From: an uncultured Planctomycetaceae bacterium | GTDB taxonomy: Bacteria > Planctomycetota > Planctomycetia > Pirellulales > Pirellulaceae | Direction of reading: 5' to 3' | NCBI GenBank assembly: GCA_937967755.1 | Contig: CALBTA010000082.1 | Coordinates: 1-11,435 of the forward strand | Length of the DNA stretch: 11,435 bases | In this document: piece after piece, positions 1 to 5,787 of the stretch | How positions within the stretch are numbered: position 1 is the first letter of the stretch | Layout: every line of letters starts with the position of its first letter | Made by a program: the position numbers and the translations under genes | Notes under the pieces: model-generated | The model's database searches: none | What the model was told of the DNA's origin: nothing | What the model saw: the letters and a program-made list of their open reading frames with translations, nothing else

Positions 1-666
1 GCGACTAAAGTTCGCAAATGTTCGTACCTCCTGAAATTAGCCAATGTGGACAATCATTTGACATTGTTGGTAGATGGATCGCCCGTGGCATTCGACGGGC
101 TGACAACCTTCGTCGCCCATAACCAGCCGGTGCCCCACTGGAGCGATTCCGACCCCGGCGACCTTGCGCCTGCCGGTGTGGGCAGCGAAGGTGCCGCGTT
201 GACAGTGGACCGCCTGAAAGTCCTGCGGGATGTGTATTACATCGCCGTGAAATCGCCCCGGTCGGGTATCGATCGAAATGGATTGGTGGACTACGATGAA
301 TCTCAGTTGAACCATTTGAAGTCCTTGTCTAATGGGGATATTCGGAAGGTTTTGGATCGCCCCGAAGCCGCGCTGTTGGAAAATCCCGAGCTGTTCGCCG
401 ACATGTTTGGCAGCCGCCGCACGGTCGAATTCGACCTCGGCGAAGACGAATTCTTTACGCTCGGCGACAACAGCCCGCAAAGCCAGGATGCCCGCATTTG
501 GGATCCCAACGAGCACTTTTTCGATCGCCAGTACATGCTCGGGAAAGCGCTGTTCATTTATTGGCCCCACGCCACGGGGCCGCTGTGGCTTCCCAACCCA
601 TGGGACGGGCTGCGGTTGACCTTCCCGATCACACCGAACTTCTCGCGGATGGGGTTCGTACGGTAA
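1..666 (+). CDS. lepB: Signal peptidase I, C-terminal part (5' end outside window)
   Basis: The reading frame is open from base 1, so the gene starts upstream and only its last 221 codons are visible. Near the C-terminus is LGDNSPQSQDARIW (about nt 460-501), the box E signature of the S26 signal peptidase I family (GDNxxxSxDSR), followed by the usual hydrophobic GKALFIYWP stretch. The family removes N-terminal signal peptides from exported proteins at the outer face of the inner membrane with a Ser/Lys dyad. The catalytic Ser and Lys are not visible, so activity cannot be judged. The roughly 155 residues upstream of box E within the window include an acidic, low-similarity stretch, suggesting an enlarged periplasmic domain. 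A GTG at 46 is in frame but is probably internal, because coding continues upstream of it. It precedes lptB by 64 bases on the same strand, so co-transcription is plausible. Confidence 0.85.
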   Translation, partial: ATKVRKCSYLLKLANVDNHLTLLVDGSPVAFDGLTTFVAHNQPVPHWSDSDPGDLAPAGVGSEGAALTVDRLKVLRDVYYIAVKSPRSGIDRNGLVDYDESQLNHLKSLSNGDIRKVLDRPEAALLENPELFADMFGSRRTVEFDLGEDEFFTLGDNSPQSQDARIWDPNEHFFDRQYMLGKALFIYWPHATGPLWLPNPWDGLRLTFPITPNFSRMGFVR

Positions 667-720
667 CCAACCAATTGGCCGCTCGCGGCTTCGCAGCACG
701 CAGTCATGTGTTCAACGTCA

Positions 721-726
721 AGGAAG
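721..726 (+). promoter_or_regulatory. Ribosome binding site of lptB
   Basis: AGGAAG lies four bases upstream of the ATG at 731. It is a good Shine-Dalgarno match and supports that start. Confidence 0.6.
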
Positions 727-730
727 ACGA

Positions 731-1537
731 ATGACCATCTTACGCGTCGAAAACCTCGTCAAACGCTACGGCAGCCGAACGGTCGTCAAAGGTGTCAGCT
801 TCGAAGTCGGCGAAGGGGAAATCGTCGGCTTGCTCGGCCCCAACGGCGCCGGCAAGACAACCAGTTTCCGCATGACCTGCGGCATGGTCGCTCCCAACGG
901 CGGCAAGGTCTTCCTGCAAGGCAAAGACGTCACCGAGTGGCCCATGTACCAACGGGCGGCCGAAGGGGGCATGGGCTATCTGGCTCAGGAATCAAGTGTC
1001 TTCCGCAAACTGTCCGTTGAACAAAACCTGACCGGCATGATGGAACTGCTCGGCATGGATCGGGCCGCGCGCAAGTCGCGCTGCGACGATTTGCTGGAGC
1101 AATTTTCCATCACGCATATTCGTAAGTCGAAAGCGGGCAACCTTTCCGGCGGGGAACGCCGGCGGTTGGAAATCGCCCGCTGTTTGGTTTCCGATCCGGC
1201 CATCATCTTGTTGGACGAACCGTTCACCGGCATCGACCCGGTTACCATCGAAAGCATTCAAGTCATCGTCCGCGATCTGCGCGACCGCGGCATTTCCATC
1301 CTGATCACCGATCACCGGGTTCGTGAGACGCTGGAAATTACCGACCACAGTTACGTCATCCGGGCCGGCGAAGTGCTTTGCAACGGGGCTCCCGACGAAG
1401 TCCTCGCCAACCCCGATGCACGGAAGTACTACTTCGGAACCGGCATGGACATCGGGCAAACCGAACCGGCGCCGCCCGAACCTGAACCGAAAACCCAACT
1501 CCGCATGCGGCGGCGCAGTGATCTGGATGCGGCCTAA
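731..1537 (+). CDS. lptB: LPS export ABC transporter ATP-binding protein LptB
   Basis: This is the cytoplasmic ATPase that powers lipopolysaccharide extraction from the inner membrane with LptF/LptG (family knowledge). In the 268-residue product I see Walker A GPNGAGKTT (residues 36-44), the Q-loop around Q86, the ABC signature LSGGE (138-142), Walker B IILLDE (158-163), the D-loop and the switch histidine H195. The sequence DHRVRETL (194-201) closely resembles the DHNVRETL block typical of LptB and separates it from amino-acid transporter ATPases. About 25 residues at the C-terminus are a Pro/Glu/Arg-rich tail beyond the usual ~240-residue length. lptA, lptC, lptF and lptG are not in the window. 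The gene follows lepB and faces a convergent gene across a long repeat-rich gap. Codon use and composition look like the neighbours. Confidence 0.93.
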   Translation: MTILRVENLVKRYGSRTVVKGVSFEVGEGEIVGLLGPNGAGKTTSFRMTCGMVAPNGGKVFLQGKDVTEWPMYQRAAEGGMGYLAQESSVFRKLSVEQNLTGMMELLGMDRAARKSRCDDLLEQFSITHIRKSKAGNLSGGERRRLEIARCLVSDPAIILLDEPFTGIDPVTIESIQVIVRDLRDRGISILITDHRVRETLEITDHSYVIRAGEVLCNGAPDEVLANPDARKYYFGTGMDIGQTEPAPPEPEPKTQLRMRRRSDLDAA

Positions 1538-1594
1538 TCGGTCGTCGAATTTGTCTTTCATCGTGGGTATCCCCTCCGTTGGTTTCGCAGCGCG

Positions 1595-1627
1595 CGTGTT
1601 GCAAAACCTCCGAGGTTTTGCAACACG
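1595..1627. repeat. Perfect 33-nt palindrome with core GTTGCAAAACCTC / GAGGTTTTGCAAC
   Basis: Bases 1595-1610 are the exact reverse complement of 1612-1627 around a single central C at 1611, giving 16-bp arms. It begins 57 bases after the lptB stop. As RNA it would form a strong hairpin, but no U-run follows, so it is not a standard intrinsic terminator. It could still block RNA decay or end transcription by another route. Confidence 0.85.
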
Positions 1628-1653
1628 ATGCCGGCCTTCATGGTCCCGCTTTT

Positions 1654-1701
1654 TGTTGCAAAACCTCGCTCGTTCGTGCAACACACCTGTTGCAAAACCT
1701 C
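1654..1701. repeat. Two further copies of GTTGCAAAACCTC with degenerate right halves
   Basis: GTTGCAAAACCTC recurs at 1655-1667 and 1689-1701 in the same orientation as the left arm of the palindrome at 1595-1627. The right arm survives only as TGCAACAC at 1677-1684. TGCAACA at 1677-1683 can pair with TGTTGCA at 1654-1660 or with TGTTGCA at 1688-1694 (4-base loop), so two mutually exclusive hairpins are possible. Confidence 0.75.
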
Positions 1702-1858
1702 CGTCGCCGTCTCAGGCTGGCTCCGGTGCGCCGGCCCGCATTTCTCGATGCGTCGCATCCGCGGCTACTTCCCTGATTGCAATCAAATTCACCAACCCGG
1801 TGGCTAGTTGCTGTGCTGGAATTCTCGTAACTCACTGTCACCCTTGGCGTTGCGCGAA

Positions 1859-1894
1859 TCACCACGTTCCGGCTTGTTCGATGGTCGGTGGTGA
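1859..1894. repeat. Inverted repeat TCACCAC...GTGGTGA, copy A
   Basis: TCACCAC at 1859-1865 pairs with GTGGTGA at 1888-1894 across 22 bases. It resembles the repeat at 1985-2029 in its ends and partly in its interior (a TTC(C)GGC block after the left arm), so it may be a diverged copy of the same element. Confidence 0.5.
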
Positions 1895-1984
1895 ATGTTG
1901 GACCCTTTTCGACATGTTCGACACTTTCCGAAGTACTGTACTGATAACCAATTAAGTCCATTTGTTCCCGCCATCGCAATGCTC

Positions 1985-2029
1985 AAGATTCACCAAAGTT
2001 CGGCCATATCAAGGGTGGTGGTGAATCTT
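1985..2029. repeat. Inverted repeat AAGATTCACCA...TGGTGAATCTT, copy B
   Basis: Eleven-base perfect arms at 1985-1995 and 2019-2029 flank a 23-base interior. The arms share TTCACCA/TGGTGAA with other pairs in this gap. Confidence 0.65.
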
Positions 2030-2094
2030 TGCTATTTCTCCATGTACGCCGCGTCTCTCCGAGACCGTCCGTTGGCTGCGAGGGCATATCTACT

Positions 2095-2143
2095 CGAAAG
2101 CAGCGGTACGGATTGGCAATCCGTACTACACCCGCTGTTTTCG
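2095..2143. repeat. 49-nt imperfect palindrome with core TACGGATTGGCAATCCGTA
   Basis: The core has 9-bp arms, 2107-2115 and 2117-2125, around G2116. It is embedded in 12-position outer arms (2095-2106 with 2132-2143) that pair throughout apart from one G:U, with a six-base bulge at 2126-2131. From memory, and unverified, the GATTGGCAATCC core recurs in planctomycete genomes and produces spurious translations containing TDWQSVL. Confidence 0.75.
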
Positions 2144-2259
2144 GATAGGTGTTTCGTGTCTTCGCAGAGCTCACATCGCATTGAAGTACAGCCTTACCGT
2201 CAACTTCCCTACAAACCCCATTCTCTACAGGTAGTACAATACATACGTACATTATACCC

Positions 2260-2305
2260 AAAGTGGTACACTTTTCGGGAGGAAATCTCAAGATTTTGAG
2301 AATTT
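2260..2305. repeat. Two small adjacent stem-loops in AT-rich DNA
   Basis: AAAGTG (2260-2265) and CACTTT (2269-2274) enclose GTA. AAATCTCAA (2283-2291) and TTGAG-A-ATTT (2296-2305, one bulged base) enclose GATT. The second is followed on + by an A/T-rich stretch but no clean T-run on either strand, so a terminator role is only possible. Confidence 0.4.
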
Positions 2306-2363
2306 CACCAAAAATATTTTCTGGCGCTATCAGGCAAGCACCAAATCGACCCCGGTGGTGAAA
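2303..2363. repeat. Inverted repeat TTTCACCA...TGGTGAAA, copy C
   Basis: Eight-base perfect arms at 2303-2310 and 2356-2363 flank a 45-base interior. The arms match the TCACCA/TGGTGA ends of the repeats at 1859 and 1985. Confidence 0.5.
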
Positions 2364-2377
2364 AACTGAACGCTCTG

Positions 2378-2444
2378 AAGCGGAACGGCGCGAGCCGTCC
2401 AGTGTGTTCAATCAAACTACCGGGCGGCTTGAGCCGCTACGCTT
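2378..2444. repeat. Paired GC-rich hairpin units in inverted orientation, 3' of the EEP-family gene
   Basis: The unit AAGCGGAACGGCGCGAGCC and following bases (2378-2404) is an imperfect reverse complement of the unit at 2418-2444. About 20 of 26 aligned positions pair as Watson-Crick and several others are G:U compatible. Each unit is also a small hairpin by itself: ACGGC...GCCGT (2385-2398) and GCGGCT-TG-AGCCGC (2425-2438). It begins 26 bases beyond the stop of the convergent - strand gene. The layout resembles REP/BIME-like elements and could act as a 3'-end or decay barrier. No T-run follows. Confidence 0.6.
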
Positions 2445-2469
2445 TAAGAAATCCGACCTTCGAGAATCC

Positions 2470-3249
2470 TCACTCCGCTGGGCCCAGAACGATCGTCGCG
2501 GCAATAGGGCGGTGGTCCGAGGCTTCGGCTTCGGGTAGCACGCTGATCGATTTCGCCGTGAGCCGCAAGCCGCCCCCGTCGCGAACCGCGATGTGGTCGA
2601 TTTCAACCGTGGGCCTTTGGGCGTTGAAAGTGAACCGCGCGTCGTTCGGCTTTTCCGCGAAGCGAAAGCCGGCGTCGGTGAAGAGCTTCAGCGTGGGCGA
2701 ACCGGGCCGCGCGTTGTAGTCGCCCAAGACCACTGCCGGCAAGTCGCGATCTTTCAAGTGGGCCAGCAGGGCCGCCGCCTGCGGGATGCGGAGCTTCTCG
2801 CTGGTCCAATCGAAGTGAACGTTCGCGACCAGCAAGCGGTTGCCCCTTTCGGTTTCAACATCCAGCACCAGGGCGACGCGCGGTTCCCGCCCATCGGGCA
2901 AACGGACAACGCTGGAATCTTTAATCGCCAACCGGGAAAGCATCGCCAACCCGTAGCGGCCTCCGTCGTAGTCCATGAACGCACCGAATTTACCTTGGCT
3001 CTCGGTCAACTCAGCGAACCGGGCCGTTTGATCGACCCCGCCTGACCGGCGACAAACCTTATCGATCTCTTGCAGCGCGATCAAACTTGCCCCCGATTCC
3101 TTCAGTATCTTCGCTTGGCGCTCTAAGGCAGGCTTACCCGCGAAATCAACTCCGTGCCGCACGTTGTAAGACAACAGCCGCACTTCTTCCGCCGCTGCGC
3201 AAGAAGTGAACACCACCAACACGAGGAGCAGGCGAAAGAGGATACCCAT
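2470..3249 (-). CDS. Exported endonuclease/exonuclease/phosphatase (EEP) family protein
   Basis: The 259-residue product starts with a hydrophobic signal segment (about residues 3-14). The following FTSCAAAEE allows signal peptidase I cleavage after A20 or, less typically, lipoprotein processing at C17. The mature part has the full EEP metal-phosphoesterase motif set: SYNVRHG (N29), LQEID (E61), NVHFDW, LGDYNARPG (D177, N179), IDH (D218, H219) and SDHRP (D245, H246). Relatives hydrolyse DNA, phosphoinositides or other phosphodiesters, and the substrate cannot be read from sequence. Export suggests nutrient scavenging or extracellular nucleic acid or phospholipid turnover (inference). The ATG at 3249 has AAAGGG at 3260-3265 as a plausible ribosome binding site. 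It lies 24 bases downstream of argS and is probably its co-transcribed partner. Confidence 0.85.
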   Translation of the reverse strand: MGILFRLLLVLVVFTSCAAAEEVRLLSYNVRHGVDFAGKPALERQAKILKESGASLIALQEIDKVCRRSGGVDQTARFAELTESQGKFGAFMDYDGGRYGLAMLSRLAIKDSSVVRLPDGREPRVALVLDVETERGNRLLVANVHFDWTSEKLRIPQAAALLAHLKDRDLPAVVLGDYNARPGSPTLKLFTDAGFRFAEKPNDARFTFNAQRPTVEIDHIAVRDGGGLRLTAKSISVLPEAEASDHRPIAATIVLGPAE

Positions 3250-3273
3250 GATGTTTTTGCCCTTTGATTTGGC

Positions 3274-5220
3274 CTACATCCGTTCCACCACATTGATGCC
3301 TAGCAGCCCGAGCCCCTGTTTCAGGATGCGGGCGGTCAAGTCGCAGAGCTTCAGGCGGCTGGTGCACAGTTCGTCCGTCTCGGCTTTGAGGACCGGGCAG
3401 TGTTCAAAGAATGTTGAGTAGGCCTTGGCGAGGGTAAACAGGTACGCGGTCAACAGGTTCGGGCGGTAGTCGAGCGTGACGGCTTGCAATGCTTCGGAAA
3501 ACCGCAGCAGCGCCAAAGCCAGCGCTCGCTCTTCGGGGTGTTTCAGCTCCACCGCTGATCCGTCGGCGCGAAGCGCTGCCACATCGACATCGCCCCGGGC
3601 GAAGATACTCTGCACACGGGCGTAGGCGTACATCATGTACGGAGCCGTGTTGCCGTCGAGGGCGACCATCTTGTCGAAGCTAAAGATGTAATCGCTTTCA
3701 CGGTTCTGCGAGAGGTCGGCATACTTGATTGCCGCATGGCCAATCGTTTCGGCGACCTGTTGCTTAGCATCGTCTTCGACATTGGGCCCCGTTACCGCGA
3801 GCGATCTTGCGACCGCCTCGTCGAGCAAGCCTTCCAGCCCTACAGTATCGCCGGCCCGAGTCTTGAAGGGCTTTCCATCATCGCCCAATACGGTGCCGAA
3901 AGCGACATGCCGCAGATCAACATCCGTAACGCCGCATTTTTTCGCCACGGTGAACAGCTTTTGAAAATGCTCGCCCTGGCGGTGGTCGACGACGTAGATA
4001 ATCGCATCGGGATTCCACTGTTCGATCCGGTAGGCAATCGTCGCCAGGTCGGTCGTGGCATACAGGTACGCCCCGTCCCGTTTGCGGACGATCATCGGCG
4101 TATCGAACTCATCCAGGAAGACGCAAGTCGCCCCTTCGCTCTCGGTCGCCAGGCCGCGACTTTCCAGACCGGTGACGACGTCGGCCAGCCGGTCGTGGTA
4201 GAAACTTTCGCCCAATTCGTAATCGAATTGAACATCCAGCCGATCGTAAATCCGTTGAATGTCTTGTTTGCAGTTGGGCAGGAATTTCTGCCACAGGGCA
4301 AGGTTCTCTTCGTCACCCGCGTGCAGCTTGGCCGTTTCGGCGAGCACGGCCGATTCGATCTCTCGATGCTCGGCGAGCGTTTGCGTAAACGTATGGTCGG
4401 CATCGGCCGCGTCGATCTTTTTGGCCAGCTCTTCCATTTCCTTGCGCAGGTCGTCACGCTCGCGATCGAGTTTCGCCAGGGCTTGGGCCGCTTTCTTGTC
4501 GGCTTTCTTATCGCCTGTCGGCTTCGCCGCGTTCCGCTCGGCCAGTTCGGTTTCAATCGCTTCGATGCGCTGCGTCACCTTGGGCAGCCGCCGCTGGTCG
4601 GCCAGGTAGTCCATCAGCCTTCGTACCTGGCGATAAACGCCCACCAACTCTTCAACCGGGTTGGCGTCGTAACTCGCCTGGTCGCCGAAGTGCTTCCAGC
4701 CGTAGATGATCATGCCGAACTGCGTGCCCCAATCGCCCAGGTGGTTGTCGGTAATCACTGTGTGACCGAGGAACCGCAGCGTGCGGGCGATTGAATCGCC
4801 GATCACGGTCGAACGGATGTGACCAACGTGCATCGGCTTGGCAACGTTCGGCGAGGAAAAATCGATGACAAACGTCTGCGGCGACGCGGCCTTCGGCACG
4901 CCCATCCGCTCGTCGGCAAACGCTTGTTGCAACTGCTTCGCCAGGAAGCCGTCGGCCAGCCGCAAGTTGATGAAGCCGGGGCCGGCGACTTCGGGCGGAT
5001 CGCAGAGATCGGCGACGTTGACCTGGGCGACGATTTCGGCGGCAATCTCACGCGGGGGTTTACCCAGCACCTTCTTCAGCGGCATTGCGAAGTTCGCCTG
5101 ATAATCTCCGTGTTGCGGATTGCCCGCGGGGCGAATCATGTCGAGCAACGGGGCCGGGTCGTCGGAAATTTCGGCGAGGGCCGGGGCGAATCGTGACTTA
5201 AGTTCGGCAAGAAGATCCAT
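3274..5220 (-). CDS. argS: Arginyl-tRNA synthetase
   Basis: This class I synthetase charges tRNA-Arg in the cytoplasm. The N-terminal tRNA-binding domain contains GDYQANFAM (about 38-46). The HIGH element is SPNVAKPMHVGHIRSTVIGD (HVGH at 131-134). The KMSKS region is the degenerate KPFKTRAGDTVGL (450-462) common in ArgRS. The DALR anticodon-binding domain starts near NTAPYMMYAYARVQSI (524-539) and runs to the end. At 648 residues it is about 70 longer than E. coli ArgRS. The extra length lies at about 207-280, a charged Lys/Glu/Ala-rich stretch that looks like a helical hairpin or coiled coil. The ATG at 5220 gives a normal N-terminus but has no clear Shine-Dalgarno sequence. rsfS ends 65 bases upstream and the EEP-family gene begins 24 bases downstream. 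Confidence 0.97.
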   Translation of the reverse strand: MDLLAELKSRFAPALAEISDDPAPLLDMIRPAGNPQHGDYQANFAMPLKKVLGKPPREIAAEIVAQVNVADLCDPPEVAGPGFINLRLADGFLAKQLQQAFADERMGVPKAASPQTFVIDFSSPNVAKPMHVGHIRSTVIGDSIARTLRFLGHTVITDNHLGDWGTQFGMIIYGWKHFGDQASYDANPVEELVGVYRQVRRLMDYLADQRRLPKVTQRIEAIETELAERNAAKPTGDKKADKKAAQALAKLDRERDDLRKEMEELAKKIDAADADHTFTQTLAEHREIESAVLAETAKLHAGDEENLALWQKFLPNCKQDIQRIYDRLDVQFDYELGESFYHDRLADVVTGLESRGLATESEGATCVFLDEFDTPMIVRKRDGAYLYATTDLATIAYRIEQWNPDAIIYVVDHRQGEHFQKLFTVAKKCGVTDVDLRHVAFGTVLGDDGKPFKTRAGDTVGLEGLLDEAVARSLAVTGPNVEDDAKQQVAETIGHAAIKYADLSQNRESDYIFSFDKMVALDGNTAPYMMYAYARVQSIFARGDVDVAALRADGSAVELKHPEERALALALLRFSEALQAVTLDYRPNLLTAYLFTLAKAYSTFFEHCPVLKAETDELCTSRLKLCDLTARILKQGLGLLGINVVERM

Positions 5221-5285
5221 GTTTGAGTGCGGGATGCGGATTGCGGATTGGAGAATGACGACGGGGCAACTCGATCCGCCGCCCG

Positions 5286-5705
5286 CTATTCGATGCCGGG
5301 AATCTCAACCTTCACCGCGTCGCCCCAGAGGCTTTCCAGGTCGTAGAATTCGCGGGTTTCTTCATCGAACAAGTGGACGACAACGTTGCCGTAATCGAGC
5401 AAGATCCAACGGCTTTCGTCGTACCCTTCACGACCCAATCGCTTGTCGCCGAGTTGGCCTTCCAGGACGTCGTCCACCTCTTCGCTGATGGCGTGCAGTT
5501 GGCGCCGGCTGGTTCCGGTTGCGACGACGAAGTAGTCGCAAATCGGCGTGACGCTGCGAAGGTCCAAGACCACGACATCCCGCCCGCGGTTGTCGAGCGC
5601 GACCCGCGCCGCGGCCAAGGCGAGCTGCAATGCCGGGTCGGTGCCGTCTGCGTTGGGGTTGTTCGCCGGGTTCGTCAATTTTTCTGGTGGGGCAGCGGGG
5701 GCCAC
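5286..5705 (-). CDS. rsfS: Ribosome silencing factor RsfS (Iojap/DUF143 family)
   Basis: The family binds ribosomal protein uL14 on the large subunit and blocks subunit joining when nutrients are short. The 139-residue protein carries the diagnostic blocks VVLDLRSVTPICDYFVVATG (about 44-63), the SRRQLHAI segment, and RWILLDYGNVVVHLFDEETR followed by FYDLESLWGDA near the C-terminus. The first ~25 residues are a Pro/Ala/Asn-rich extension before the conserved domain. The start is GTG at 5705, supported by GAGGAA at 5711-5716 with a five-base spacer. It sits between the creatininase-family gene (82 bases upstream) and argS (65 bases downstream). The upstream gap holds two stem-loops, so this may be the head of an rsfS-argS-EEP unit. 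Elsewhere rsfS commonly neighbours nadD, which is not here. Confidence 0.95.
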   Translation of the reverse strand: MAPAAPPEKLTNPANNPNADGTDPALQLALAAARVALDNRGRDVVVLDLRSVTPICDYFVVATGTSRRQLHAISEEVDDVLEGQLGDKRLGREGYDESRWILLDYGNVVVHLFDEETREFYDLESLWGDAVKVEIPGIE

Positions 5706-5710
5706 TTTCG

Positions 5711-5716
5711 TTCCTC
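5711..5716 (-). promoter_or_regulatory. Ribosome binding site of rsfS
   Basis: On the - strand this reads GAGGAA, five bases before the GTG at 5705. It is the reason for accepting a GTG start. Confidence 0.6.
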
Positions 5717-5741
5717 AAGAATTGTACAACCACGAATTGAC

Positions 5742-5756
5742 ACCGATTCTATCGGT
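5742..5756 (-). repeat. Small stem-loop in the rsfS leader
   Basis: ACCGAT (5742-5747) and ATCGGT (5751-5756) form a 6-bp stem with a 3-base loop, 36 bases upstream of the rsfS start. Its role is unknown; it could be an operator or leader structure. Confidence 0.45.
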
Positions 5757-5764
5757 TAGTGACC

Positions 5765-5784
5765 AACCTGTCAGCTGGCAGGTT
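5765..5784 (-). terminator. Stem-loop just after the creatininase-family gene, possible 3' end
   Basis: AACCTGTC (5765-5772) and GGCAGGTT (5777-5784) pair in an 8-bp stem (one G:U) with loop AGCT. It starts three bases after the stop at 5788. No U-run follows on the - strand, so this is a 3'-end hairpin candidate rather than a proven intrinsic terminator. Confidence 0.4.
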
Positions 5785-5787
5785 CGC

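Larger units (their letters stand above)
1538..2469. other. Long convergent intergenic region with many inverted repeats, no gene seen
   Basis: This 932-base stretch separates the 3' ends of lptB (+) and the EEP-family gene (-). Open frames here (for example 1895-2299 on + and 1983-2411 on -) have odd amino-acid composition, no recognisable motif and no ribosome binding site, and they run through palindromes on both strands, so I treat them as non-coding. Between about 2215 and 2330 the DNA is clearly more AT-rich than the genes around it. Inverted repeats of several types are listed separately. No tRNA or rRNA gene was recognised. Confidence 0.7.

Noticed and set aside
992..1684. 230-codon - strand open frame opposite lptB
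   Set aside because: Antisense to a certain gene and extends into the palindrome region; no motif.
1595..1701. CRISPR array from the three GTTGCAAAACCTC copies
   Set aside because: Only three copies, 13 bases each, with unequal spacing (57 and 34) and a palindromic expansion; no cas genes nearby.
1558..1758. - strand open frame with repeated VLQ.../GFAT peptide pieces
   Set aside because: The peptide repetition comes from the GTTGCAAAACCTC DNA repeats, not from a protein repeat.
1895..2299. 134-codon + strand open frame in the convergent gap
   Set aside because: No ribosome binding site, composition unlike the neighbours, and it runs through the 2095-2143 palindrome and other repeats; its TDWQSVL segment is the translation of a repeat.
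1983..2411. 142-codon - strand open frame in the convergent gap
   Set aside because: Cys-, Ser- and Arg-rich with no motif; spans three repeats and overlaps the other open frame; no start signals.
3736..4794. 352-codon + strand open frame opposite argS
   Set aside because: Antisense shadow of argS caused by GC-rich codon structure; no recognisable domain, and argS is certain.
5221..5260. Short GCGGATTGCGGATTG-like tandem in the argS leader
   Set aside because: Only two imperfect copies, too short to call a repeat or a regulatory element.
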